Program-made: the position numbers and the translations under genes
From: Phascolomyces articulosus
Lineage: Eukaryota > Mucoromycota > Mucoromycetes > Mucorales > Lichtheimiaceae
Assembly: GCA_025677815.1 (NCBI GenBank)
Contig: JAIXMP010000001.1
Location: forward strand, 310,001 to 374,000
Reading direction: 5' to 3'
DNA length: 64,000 bases
Part shown: one piece after another, positions 12,706 to 24,288 of the stretch
Numbering within the stretch: position 1 is the first letter of the stretch
How the letters are laid out: the number at the start of each line of letters is the position of its first letter
Notes under the pieces: generated by a model
The model's input: only the letters and a program-made list of their open reading frames with translations
Database searches by the model: none
What the model was told of the DNA's origin: nothing

Positions 12706-15106
12706 ACAACACGTATTCTCAATACCTTTATACATTCTATAAATAATAATAATAGAACGTCAATATAAAATTCACACACACACACACACAAAAAAACATT
12801 TTCATCCTCCCCTTCCTCTTTATCCTACTTTTTATATTCTCTAACCATGTATTATAATATTCCTCTTTTTTTTCCATATTTTGTGATATCAGTATTTTTT
12901 TACCTTTAAATTCCTTTGTCTGTATAAAAATAATAATAAATCTTCATAAATAATTTGATCTGTATGTACAATAATTAAAAAAAAAAAGATGATTTGTCTG
13001 AAGAAAAAGTATGTAGAGCATATGGATGGGTGGTAAAGAAAAAGAAAAAAAAAGTTCCTGCACAAATCAAAGTATTTATATATACTTTTTTTTGGCTTGT
13101 TTGTGATTCCATGGATCCAGGGAAGGAAAAAAAAGCGTATTAATAATAGAGTATGGCACAATTACGAATTAACATATAGACTTATAGAACAACATACTTC
13201 TTTCTTCTTTATTAAAATGAACACTAGATTACAAATTATTGACCAATAATAGTATGGTTAATGGTATAGATGTAAACAAAATAGTATGATCTGACTTTAT
13301 TTTTCATGTTTGTGTAATGCAGCAGGACCAACAATAATACACTTTGGTGAAAAATAGAATATCTCTCTGACGGCGATTCTCGTAACTGCATTAATCATAA
13401 CGTTTCCGATCTACTATACATTCAAGAAGAAAATGACGAACCAAATTTTATTTTATTGGAAAATTATCATATGTTTAATAATAAGAAGTGTAGGTGTTTT
13501 ACATGATGAAAATTGATTTGTTCTTATTTCTAATACTTGTATACTATCGAAATTTGATAGATTTGTTCGAGACGAATTGTCGAATAAAACACATGACAAC
13601 GAAATAAATAAACAAAAAGAACCACGTGGATGACAACAGTAGAAAAAAAATAAAAAAAAAATGTACACGGAAGCAACTGATTTATTAGGATGATAGTTAT
13701 AAATATAAAACTTGCATAAAAAATATAGAAGCTGATAAGGATACAGCTCGATTCACTTTTTGATATAAAATATAGTCGACAGGTGTAACTTTTAGGTGAT
13801 AGGTATAATTCGACCATTCACAAATGACTTGTTATATTTAACGGGAGACTGACACTATACAACGAACGAATCTATGAAGAAGAAGAATTTTACTATGTAC
13901 AAGCTACTAATGAAGCCCTTGTCCTCTTCAATCACTCTATTATCACTTTTATATTACTTGTTCCTTTAAAGAGTACATAAATTACCAACCCTTCCCGGTC
14001 CCAAAAAAAAACAGAGAACACATTATTAGATTATCTGTAAGCCAACCCTAACTTCTTTCACTAATAGCAAGGAGAATAAAAGAAAAAGTAATAGATTGAC
14101 ATGGATACTATTAAATAAATATTTATTACATGCAATTCTGTTTTCTTTATAGCTGTTTTAAATCAGCTCGAACAAAAGTATAAACCTGAGCACATGAAAA
14201 TGTATGACTGTAAATGAATTATAAATGCATGACATAATTCAGTCAAATGTATAAACAACCAATCTTAAAAAGAGAAGAAGCCATTTTACTTTTTATAATT
14301 ATACTTTGAAGGCAAAAATCCGGTCAATTTGATTGTTCATTATTTCTTGCAGAAACAGTATATATTTTCCACAATAATTAGGCAGTAGCTACCTCTACGG
14401 AAGGCCTATTCTAACAGCCGCTCAACTTATATTCCTTGTATGGTGCAGCCAACTTATTATAACAGCTAAAATCTCATATGGTTTCAATTCCAAAATTTTT
14501 AAGAAAAACTATATATAATATCTCTGAAATGGGGTAAAATATCGAGCTTCGATATACTTGGATGGGAAAAAGTGAAACTATAGTTAGAAAAAGTTAGGTT
14601 TTGTATATAGAAACATAAATATGCATGTGCTGTTCTAGTAAGAATTATATAACTGCTTATTTATCAAATTTACGCACGAAAGCAGCCCTTATATCATATA
14701 TATACCTTGGTTGATTTTAGTTTATAATTATTAAAAATATATAAGTTGTAAGGTGGCTGCATCATAAAAAATATTTCAACATTACATTCGGTAAGGTTCT
14801 CTGGATTCCCATCTATCATCATCTTTGCTTGGGGCTACTACTCATCATGTTTTCTGATATATGAGATTTACTGTTGTTATGTGAATTCTTTTATGGTCGC
14901 CTTTGCCGTTGTGAGAATATTTTTATAACTACGTTTGTTGCTGGAAGAATGCTTTTTATCGTCAACTTTGTTGCTGAAGTAATGCTTTTTTATGATGACC
15001 AACACCATGTTTTTGGAAGAGTTACCATTCGATTTTTATGATTACCCTTATGGTTAGAAGAAGAAGACTTTCTATGAAGCAAAGTTGGATTATTGCCCTT
15101 TTGGTT
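12706..15106. other. AT-rich intergenic region
   Basis: Downstream of the MFS gene there is a (CA)n microsatellite near 12774-12790, then about 2.3 kb without supported genes. Around 14880-15060, reading minus, are short runs of KSSSSN/KHSSSN-like codons in shifting frames that look like the decayed 3' tail of the frameshifted gene at 15107-15702. Confidence 0.4.
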
Positions 15107-15702
15107 TTAGTCGAGTTTGATAGCAGCTTTATCAAGGTTGTATGTTTTACCAGCATTATCCCCCATATTGCTGTATCCAGGGCAATCATGGTTTGATGAA
15201 GTGTGTTCCATCGTGCTAGCACCTTTATTGTCGCCTGTGGAATCAAATATTGGAATGTCATGCATGGTACAAAGTATACCAAAAAACACCATAATAAATC
15301 CAATTATGCCTAAAGTGATACAAATGCACTTGAATAATGATTTTTTATCCATAAATTTTCCTCTACAACCATCTCCACCAGCACCGGTATATCCTGCTCC
15401 TTCTCCTCCTTCTTTAATATTTCCACCTTCTTGTGGAATTGAAACGCTGGATATTCCATCTTTTTGGATTGCACTACCAGGTATTCCATCGCCTTGGCCT
15501 CCACCTGTTATTTCTCCACCTTGTTGCTGAGTTATATCTACAGTTGTAGCCGCACTTCCAGTAACAGAATCATATATAATTCCAGGAACAGGGATATTTT
15601 CATTTCTAGCAATAGAATCATTTTCACTATCAACAGTACCTCTTTATATATACTACTAGCAGCAGTGCCAGGTGAAGTGTCTCTTGGATTTACCGACATT
15701 AT
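15107..15702 (-). pseudogene. Frameshifted single-pass membrane protein gene
   Basis: An ATG at 15702 opens a frame of about 20 codons (start MSVNPRDTSPG) that runs out of register. A second frame, entered near 15645 by a one-base shift, continues for about 175 codons as Gly-rich sequence (GGEITGGGQGDG...EGAGYTGAGG), then a hydrophobic segment CICITLGIIGFIMVFFGILC, then a short polar tail ending at TAA 15109-15107. No plausible intron bridges the two frames; the only GT...AG pair is about 15 nt. It is therefore a one-base-shifted pseudogene or carries a sequence error. If intact it would be a fungal Gly-rich ectodomain protein with one TM. Unknown family. Confidence 0.5.
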
Positions 15703-16400
15703 TTTATGAATGACTTCTTGTGTAAATATGTATACAAGATGTAGTTAAAAGTTGTTGTTATTAGCTGAAGATATATAAAACGATGGGTAGCCAAAGTAAC
15801 AGTTGTTTTAAGCAATGATTATTATAGGTTGTTGTTTGGTAGCCAAAAAAAAAAAAGAAAGAAAAAGTAAAAAAGAACAGAACTGGGTTCAGCAACTTGC
15901 TATTTGGTATCACCTTATTTATAATTTTACATATTGTACATCATCCATGACTATATATGAGATATAAAAAAAGGAGATATCATCATAGAATATTGTTGCT
16001 AATATTTTTTTGTCTTTTCTGTTGCTAGTAGACTTTATTAGATAAGTAAGAAAGCTTATCTAGTCAAATATTGTAACCACAATATCTTGAATTGTCGTCC
16101 ATTTATTCAAGGAGAAGGGAGACGGTTATGCATTATCCAAATTATGACGGGTGAATTATTGACAGTTTGTGTCGTCTACTAATGACGACATAATTTATTG
16201 AATAGCAACAAAATTATGCCAAACTTCATTATCTACTTAATTTTTGTCAACATTCTGTGTATAGTATAGATTCATTGTTATTCAATAATCGCCGTAAACA
16301 AATGACATTTTTGCGATTCCACTTGAAAATAGGTATTGTGAGTATCTTTTAAAAAAATTCTTATATACATATATGCATACACAATTGTATCACTACCACA

Positions 16401-16567
16401 TCATCCACACTAGCTTAGCTTTTCCTCCTAAAAGGGGGGTTTTCAGCTGATACCATATAAATTTTATTTCTACATAATTTCACCACAAAGTACCGCAAGG
16501 AAGCTAACCCATGCCTATAGGCGCAGGTCAATTCAGTCTTCCTCAATAATAAATATAAGTTTTAACC
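16401..16567 (+). ncRNA. Dispersed structured element, copy A (candidate ncRNA)
   Basis: This block aligns along its whole length with 57631-57790 while the flanks do not. Shared blocks: CACTAGC, TTTCCTCCTAAA..GGGGG, TTCAGCTGAT, ACCACAAAGTAC-GCAAG, ATGCCTATAGGC-CAGGTCA and AGTCTTCC. Hairpin 1: CCTCC (16424-16428) with GGGGG (16434-16438). Hairpin 2: ACC/GGT outside TGCC-TATA-GGCG (16507-16528). Copy A also has TTAGCTT (16415-16421) paired with AAGCTAA (16501-16507), closing the middle; copy B lacks that pair. A TATA-like tract lies about 30-40 bases upstream in both copies. It may be a novel ncRNA family or the end of an uncharacterised repeat. It does not match tRNA, 5S, U1-U6, hammerhead or twister cores as I know them. 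Confidence 0.6.
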
Positions 16568-16869
16568 TACATATATGCATACGTTGATAGGAAAAGAAAA
16601 GCCGAAAACAACAATATCCATAATTAGGAAGCAAACATAAAAAATACAATAGTCACACAATTATTTTTTCAAGATGCAATAAAAATATGAATGAATTTAT
16701 TATTTACAGAATATGATAAGATGATGAAATGCACGCTAAAATAATAATAATGATGATAGTAGTAATGATAATGATAATAGTAGAATGAAGGGTATACATC
16801 ATGAAGATAATAAATGCAGAGAATATATAAAATGTATATGGATCATGAAAATTTGTTTGGTTGTTTTGT

Positions 16870-17139
16870 TTAAGCACCGGTGTTGGTACAATCAGGACCT
16901 TGCATATAGTGATGGCCCATTGGATCCTTGAATTTTCCGACATAATCAGGAGCATTGGAAGAACGCATAGGATCATTAAGATACTTGTTGCTTACACTTG
17001 AAGAAGCAGAACATTCAGTAAATGAAAATATAGATCCAGGTCTTGAATTAGCAGGAGAAGTAGTTGTACTACTGATATGGTCTTCAAAAGATTCCTTGGG
17101 AAAGGTAAAGTATTTGGTAATTGATTTGAAAGCAGACAT
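16870..17139 (-). CDS. 89-aa protein of unknown function (right-arm copy)
   Basis: Identical second copy of the 89-aa gene, on the opposite strand within the right arm, with the same TATA box (17268-17275) and AGGGG motif. Because both arms carry the whole promoter and coding sequence, either both copies are active, giving doubled dosage, or the duplication is an assembly artefact. The two genes point toward each other across the loop. Confidence 0.6.
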   Translation of the reverse strand: MSAFKSITKYFTFPKESFEDHISSTTTSPANSRPGSIFSFTECSASSSVSNKYLNDPMRSSNAPDYVGKFKDPMGHHYMQGPDCTNTGA

Positions 17140-18352
17140 TATTATAGTAGTTGTAGTAATTGAAGTGGTTATTGTTGTAAAATGTAGAAAAGTAATAAAA
17201 AGTAGTGGTAAAAGTAGTAGTACTTGATAAGTGAATGAAGTTGGGGGAAATGTACAAGAAGTGTGTCTTTATATACTTTTTGAAATTGTTAAATGGTGAC
17301 CCGAAAGCCGCTTGTCATTCGGCGGTGGAACGGAAGGACCCTTTTCCGGTTGATTTTGATTGGATGCCGGACTTGAAATCAATCCAAAATGCCCCTATTT
17401 GCGGCAAATCCTATCAATTTCGCCAAAACGTTAAGAAATTAATGCAAGAGGAATTTTTGCTGATTCAGCGAATCAGATTACGTCATTTAAAAATAGCTTT
17501 GCATTGTGATCATGGAACTTTGTTATTCCCTTCTTTATGTTACTATGTACTTCTTTAATCTTCATTACTTTATATGCCTTCCATTTTTATCGATAAAGAA
17601 TAGAATGGAAGAATATATCATATTATAACCAAATAGATAATGTTTTATGCTTTTTTTTTCTTTTATTCATAAGAATAATAAAATGATGTGCATACTTCAA
17701 GAACTACTCTAATATAAATTTAGATAGTATGCGTGCATCTATACCTTCGTTAATATTTTTGCCATCTGCTCTTCTAATTTACACAAAAGAGAATTTTGAA
17801 TTACAACAATAATCTTTTTCATCCAGGTCTTCCGCTCCATTTTCATCATGACGACCAAAGGGTGAACCAGCTTTGGTTTGTAAATTAAGAAAGCTGACAA
17901 ATGTTCGGTGGATAATTCATCGTTTATAACATAAACACACTGTAACTCACATGGTTTTTCCAATGACTCTGTAATTGTGTAAATAAAATATATTTGTTGT
18001 TTTTTCCATAGATATGTCCATTCTGAATACGTTGGATATATTCTTCGTTATAACATAGTCATCAATCCCAGAAATCCAATCTATTTTGTTTATGATACAA
18101 AATTAAGTAGCAGAGAACATTGTGCATAGAATAGTATAACATAGTGTATAGAATAAATGAAATCTTATTTGTCGAGTTATAAGCCAAAAAGGCCCTTCCA
18201 TCAACAAAAAATGTCAATAGTATAACTGCTATCCAAAATAAAAAACCACCTACCTCTTACCTTTACCCTTTGATAATTATTGTTTTTCCGCAAAATAAAA
18301 TCACCAGTTCGTTTTCCATACTAATCCGTCAAAATAAACCGATCTGCGATAG

Positions 18353-18749
18353 TGAAAAATGCAATATTACGTAGACTTGGATTGCGAATACTTAACGGTA
18401 ATCTCTCTTAGCGTCTTGCTTTGATACTTTATCAATAACATACACAAAATTTTGAATAAGAAACGTATAAGCAAGATATTTTTATATGGTTATAACTATT
18501 TTTTTCCCCTTTTTATATGATTTACTCTTGTTCTATGCAGAATGTTTTCAGGCGTTTGGATGGGGATCTCATCTATTCCTTGCTTTCTTGTTTTTTGTTA
18601 CTTCAATATCATCATTCATGTCATTTATCGCTTATTTTTCCACTCGTCGCTGGATTTCCACTCATGGAAAATTTCAAGGAAGACTAATAAGTGCACTTGC
18701 AATAACAAATCATGAGAAAAACTTTATTCAAGAGGAAGCCTATAAATAA
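18353..18749 (+). CDS. Partial spliced membrane-protein gene (right-arm copy)
   Basis: Identical mirror copy of the minus-strand fragment in the left arm, with exons 18353-18397 and 18541-18749. The 45-nt exon begins after TACTAATCC...gatag and ends at a gtaatc donor; the second begins after ttctatgcag and ends with TAA at 18747-18749. The predicted tail is one hydrophobic segment followed by a short charged end. No upstream exon or start codon could be assigned and the family is unknown. Confidence 0.35.
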
Positions 18750-19673
18750 ATAAAATGCCACCCTTGTCAAAAAAGGTGTATCATGAAAATATTCTTAGTC
18801 TTCAAACAAGGCGAAGTGAATGTCAATAGATGGGCCTTGGGTGCTGTTGAATATATAGTCATGCATTGTTTTTTCTTTCCTTTTGCTTCAGTTTGATTTG
18901 CAAGCTATAAAAAAGAATGAGCACCCCATTTATAAGTAGCTCCTACTCTATGAATCAACAAAAAAGCATATTCAGAGATAAGTTCCCTGACGGAAACATA
19001 AAACTTACGAAACGAAACAGGCACCTGTATTTTTGCAAGACAATCAACTATTCCTGTTGAAACGTTTACAGGAATCAAGTAAATGAGATTGCAATGAATG
19101 TGTGAAGTATACAATAAAGTAGTTCATTATTATTCCAACCAAACTAACCCTAGTTTAGTCAAAAGGCAACGCCACAGTGTGCAGATCATTGACTTTTTAT
19201 AGAAATGTGAAACATTTCAGGAACAGTCAGACAACTTAAACATTTTTCCACATCAACAGTGATATTGTCTATTACTACTCTTTCCTTTCTTTTCTGACAT
19301 TTACTTCTTTCATTTTGACCAGTTTTTCACTATATAATATCATCATATTATAACGGTACAGCTGATTCCACTCATCACTACTGCGCCATAAAAGAGTCAC
19401 TTTTCGGATATTCAATTGAAAAGCTATAAAAGAACTTCCTGTTCCGCGGATCCGAATTTTTTTCTTTTGCTTCTTCATCATTACACAAACGGAAATGGTA
19501 AGTTGTGCATATTTTTTAACAATGTAACTTTATAAAACTAATGAGATCTTGTTATTAAATCAATATTAATGCAAACGGATGTACGCGAACAAAAATGGGT
19601 TTTTGAACAAAATGGGCGATTCAGCAGACGGACAATTCAACAAAAAAAAAGGACGCCAGCACCGCACATCGTC

Positions 19674-19766
19674 AGCAAGACGACAGCGCCCACACGGCTG
19701 ACAGCACCAAATGAATAGCAACGGCATCAACAAGACGACAACACCCACATGGACGACAGCACCAAA
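19674..19766. repeat. GC-rich block with an imperfect 38-bp direct duplication
   Basis: Units at 19674-19711 and 19729-19766 share the frame CAAGACGACA-C-CCCACA-GG--GACAGCACCAAA with a few substitutions, separated by 17 bases. The surrounding 19570-19810 is far GC-richer than its neighbours and rich in ACGACAGCACC-type words. It may be the relic of a Thr/Gln/Asp-rich coding repeat or imported DNA. It begins about 50 bases outside the inverted-repeat arm. Confidence 0.6.
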
Positions 19767-22235
19767 ACGGACGGGAGAGTCGACGCGACATCACCTCCTC
19801 GTGGTGACTCTTGGAAACGTAATCATTTTACAAATGATGATTACGGCTAAGAATGTCGCAAAAGCTAAGTTTGTCTCTATACTTGTGTTGTTATTTTAAT
19901 AAAGATAAATAAAAACACTGCTACGATATAATGATGCTACTAATGATCGATATTACTAGTAGTAAGTTTAAATTATAGATATTATATTACTTTATACCAG
20001 TATATAAATTGATGGATGTAAAGATACTAATGTGTCCATCATTTTCACATTACTGTTGTGTATCTAATAGAACACGGAGAGAACAAAAAATACGCGCGTA
20101 AAAACAAAAAAAAAAAAACAAATACGAGCGGTATCTTTTATACGAATACTCAAACAAAATGCTTCAATCATGTAAGTTTTAAATGAATTTCTTTATACTG
20201 TTGCTTTTATGGTGAATGTGCCCGAGAAGATTAATATATTTAATGTATGTTTATATAATATATCTATTAGAATATCTGGACGAACATTCATCATATCCGA
20301 AACAACAAAAAAAAAAAAGAATTATACGTACATAAATCACCTTATGGCTATTACGTACTATATATATATATATATATATAATGCTACAAATCTTATGGCA
20401 ATTACTCAGTAAGTTATAAATTCACTTCTATACAACCATGTGCCTGAAAATAACTTCAACATAAAGACACTAACGATATAGCCTATTACACGTACATATT
20501 AGAATTTGGTGGTAATGAAATCAAGAGCAAAAAAAAGTATCCAATCCAATAGCCGTCATTTATCACAAGAACCAAAATCAAAATCAAGGAACACTTCAAT
20601 GTCGAATATACTCATATCATTGCCACTGTTAAATTCCAACAAGAAGATTCAATATCATCAGGAACCCTATAAAAAAGCATATGGTATTTATTGCTAACTA
20701 CCTCCCCCTGAAATACATATCACAACATTCCCCCTAAAAAAGATAGATAGATAAAGAAAAAAAAAAGAGGTGAAAATCATCTCAAGTACAACTAACTACT
20801 AACATATTTATAGAGCTTCTTGGGTAGGTGTTTTTATTTTGCACTCGCACGTATATACACCTCAACACACAACACACTATTAGCCGTGGTATATTATTAC
20901 CATATAGTTAGAAATCACATTTGTAAAGCAAATTAATTACTTTATAGTATTATTTATATAATAAATTGGGTATATCGATATATTGATAATCATTTATCTT
21001 TCCAACAATTAAATAAATCGCGCCTGGGGAAAAAATCGGGCTAGTCCTTCTAGCCATTTCTCCTTTCTTTTCTTTCTTCCAAAACACACACTTTTTTGTC
21101 ACCTTGATAATGACGACCTTGACTCCTCCCATCTCATTCTCACTGTATACACTCGATGTGATAGCCATCAAAAGTTCATTTGATTGTGTGAGTAAAGCTA
21201 ATGCAAACGTTCATTATTTTGGTTGTCCAGAAAAACCATTCATTGAATGAAGTAACTAATTCTTGTTTTGTTCTTGTCAATAAGAAGAATAAAACAAAAT
21301 GGTAAGGTACTATATATAGTGCATAATAAAGGCATTGACATGAAACGCCACTGAAGAATTAGTGTATGCATTGAAGATCTAAACTACATAACATTACTGA
21401 CTATGAACTCGATTAGTCTCCAGAACTTAAATCACGAAAAAGTGAAGTAGCCAACCATTCTTTTTTCTGAAATTTGAGATAATAGAGACAGGTAGTTTTA
21501 GGTTTTTTTTTCTTTCATCAAAAAATATAATATTCCTGGCAACATAGGATAAATCAGGTTTTTTTCTGGTAAAATAAACCGTGATATACCTAGATCATGT
21601 TTTTCTTTCGTTATTGTTCAATAAAATACCTTTTTTAGAAGCCGAAGTATAGTTTTCATGCAACTTTTTTTATGCAGCTTCTAGTGATTTTGTATATGAA
21701 AGGTAGAAAAAGAAAGATCACTATATTATTCTATTAACATAGTAAAATATAATAAAAATAGTAGCTATCATATCATTGTCAATGTTCGTATACGTACAAT
21801 GGATTGTAAATAGCATAAAGAAGTATTCTATTAAAATGAAGTCATTCCTGATGAACTTGCATTTTTTCAAGTATTCACCAGACTATTCAGGTTTATTATT
21901 TCTTATGGTGCTAAAATTAAATTTAATATAGGAAAACAAAGAATCATTTCTTGTTTTGAGAAAGTTGTTATTGGAAAAATAAAAAGTAGCCAGTTACAGA
22001 ATGAATTGATATTATTTTTTTAGACAACAAAGAACCAGTAATAAGACTGGATCCAAAAAAAAAAAAACTTTCTCCATCAAATCTTCTTTCACACACAAGC
22101 ACAAATGAAGCGTAGTTATCGTTTATTTATTTTTTGGAGAGAGTAACGGTTTGGCGATAACAAACTTATTATAATACACCTTATAACTCATATATATTTT
22201 AAATTTTCATTCTTGTAATCTGACTATTCCTTTAG

Positions 22236-22711
22236 TCCCATTGTCCTCGACGACGATTTTTTGGGTCCCGTGGTCCATTGTCAACGACCCCTTGCTCGGA
22301 GTACAGGTAATGTTTTCTAGCAAAAAAAAAAAATACAGTGGCTATACTCAGTACGAGTGGGGTCATTATGTTCACTATCTTTTGGAGTATGCGTCCGTCA
22401 GGGGGAAGCACAGCCCAATCTTACATGGTAAGCATTAAGTCTCTGTTCATTATATTATATAACATATTATTTAATACATCATTATCAAACATAAATACTG
22501 ATATAAAGTCACATTTTTTTATATGTCAAGATATTTCGTCTGGCCAGGACCTTTTAATCTGCTTATATGGTAAGCTCTTATAACGTGAAATAATAGTAAA
22601 TTGGATCAGAGAGGAGCGTTATTGTGGTTACTTTATTATAACATTGTTTATTAACTTGTACATATCATTGTTATTTCGCTATTTAGATATACACATTTTG
22701 ATTGGGACCGG
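22236..22711 (+). other. Exon-like patches with splice signals, gene not resolved
   Basis: GC-richer blocks are bounded by good splice sites: 22236-22306 (after cctttag, before gtaatg), 22339 or 22352 to 22427 (before gtaagc), 22531-22569 (before gtaagc) and about 22686-22711. Joining the first block to the 22339 acceptor gives an open frame through REHCQRPLARST-like polar sequence into a hydrophobic run VAILSTSGVIMFTIFWSM, but the next block then hits a stop. No start codon or family was identified. It may be a decayed or partly missed membrane-protein gene. Confidence 0.3.
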
Positions 22712-23304
22712 CTTAGGTTAGAAATATTTTGAGATTTAACAAAATGTTAGAGTAAACCTAATAAAAATTATCATGCTTATAGTAGTATGCTTATTTACGA
22801 ATGGGTACACTTTCATCATAAACTATCTTGAATATTCATCCTATCACATGTACAATCCGTGCTAACTGTGTAAAATTTACAAAAATAGCTATTTTTATTA
22901 CGCCAACTGCTTGGAATTGCGTGTGATCAGGAGAAAAAACGTACTATGCATGGCATATTGAACAAAAACAGGAACCATCCATCCGAGCCCCATAGGTTAT
23001 TCTACACGCGTATTCTCTATTTGTTGATTTCAGATATTATTTTTCATGCACTCACAGATCTGCGGATATATAAATCATCAACTAAAAAAAAAGGAAAAAC
23101 TACAACTGCTTGATAGATGTTTAAAAAATATTTTAATTAATAAAAAAAAAAAAGAAATAAGATATTCATGTACAATGATGAAAAATTGATTGAAAAAAAA
23201 GAAATATTGAATGCTGTTTTTTACGTTCTATCTACATATAATATTGTTGTGAAAAGGAGGAGAAGGAAGGGGAAAGGAAAAGGGGGTATAGACACCTAGC
23301 GCAT

Positions 23305-24288
23305 TTAAGCCCAACGATCACGAATACTGGAAGTCCATCCAGGAGCACCTTCAAAACCATTGGTACCTCGATCATAATCATGGAAAGCCTTATAAATTTC
23401 TTGTTGGGTGTTCATCACAAATGGACCATATTGAACAATAGGTTCACGGATAGGTTTACCAGCAATAATGACGAAATGACAATCATCGGACAAGGATTCA
23501 ACAGGAATAAAAGTACCACCATTTTCATCCATGACCAAAGTATGGTGTGCTTCTGCCTTTTGTTTATCCGCACCAAACATTGCAGTACCAGAGATAGTAT
23601 AGATGAAGCCAACGTATTCCTTGGGGATCACTTGCTCCATTGTTTTACCTTTAGCCAACTTGACATCAATATACATGGTAGGCGTTCGTGTCATGACAGG
23701 ACTCTTAGCTCCATAGGATTCACCAGCAATAACCTTAATATCGATACCTTCTTCAGGTGATACGCGTGTCACCTTGGATGCGGGATATTCTTGATAGTTG
23801 GGTTCAGCCATCTTATCCTTGCTTGACAAGTTAACCCAAAGTTGCAAACCGTGAGCGCGACTATTGGTGGCAGGAATTTCGGAATGAACAATACCGCGTG
23901 CTGCTGACATCCATTGCAAATCGCCTGGACCAATACGACCCTTGTGACCCTTGAAATCTTCATGCAAAAATTCACCTTCTAACATATAAGTGACTGTTTC
24001 GAATCCACGATGAGGATGATCTGGGAAGCCAGCAGGTGCTTTTACATCGAATTCATCCAACATAAGGAAAGGATCAAGATTACGAAGTTGATGAGTACCG
24101 ATGCTACGATAAACTATAGAACGAATGTCGTAAGTTAGCTTATATTATATCCCTAACAACGGATCATTATTATTGGGGAAATTATAAAAATTCTTTTAAT
24201 GATATTTACCTCGTGCACCATCGCCATCCATTTGTTCGCGAGACAAGATAGACTTGATAATTTTACGAGCAGTTCTTATTGCAGACAT
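23305..24288 (-). CDS. Pirin family protein
   Basis: Two exons, 24288-24210 and 24113-23305, give 295 aa, the usual pirin length. The bicupin fold is evident. The metal ligands are in place: H59 and H61 in DHPHRGFETVTYMLEG, H103 and E105 in RGIVHSEIP. SIGT...RNLDPFLMLDEF precedes them, as in human pirin. Pirins are nuclear or cytosolic Fe-binding proteins; some have quercetinase activity and some act as transcriptional cofactors. The first exon encodes a basic amphipathic stretch (MSAIRTARKIIKSIL), so mitochondrial targeting is possible, but this is inference. A compact A/T-rich promoter with CTTACAAAGCTTTCGTAAG-like repeats lies at about 24440-24470. Confidence 0.95.

Larger units (their letters stand above)
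16568..19523. repeat. Right arm of the 2.96-kb inverted repeat
   Basis: Mirror copy of 1-2956 in inverted orientation, with no mismatch found in the parts compared. The inner edge at 16568 directly abuts the 3' end of the dispersed structured element at 16401-16567; no such element flanks the left arm. The outer edge cannot be located because its partner would lie before base 1. Near-perfect identity in AT-rich, mostly non-coding DNA implies a very recent duplication, continuing gene conversion, or an assembly error. Confidence 0.97.
19524..23304. other. Gene-poor region outside the right arm
   Basis: Mostly AT-rich with (TA)n near 20358-20380. It includes the GC-rich duplicated block at 19674-19766 and the exon-like patches at 22236-22711, listed separately. 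Around 20500-20700 overlapping frames have coding-like composition but no intact gene. No RNA gene recognised. Confidence 0.4.

Noticed and set aside
16401..16567. Hammerhead, twister, tRNA or telomerase RNA identity for the dispersed element
   Set aside because: The CTGAT core lacks GA and a matching GAAA; there is no A/B box pair; the CTAACCC in copy A is absent from copy B.
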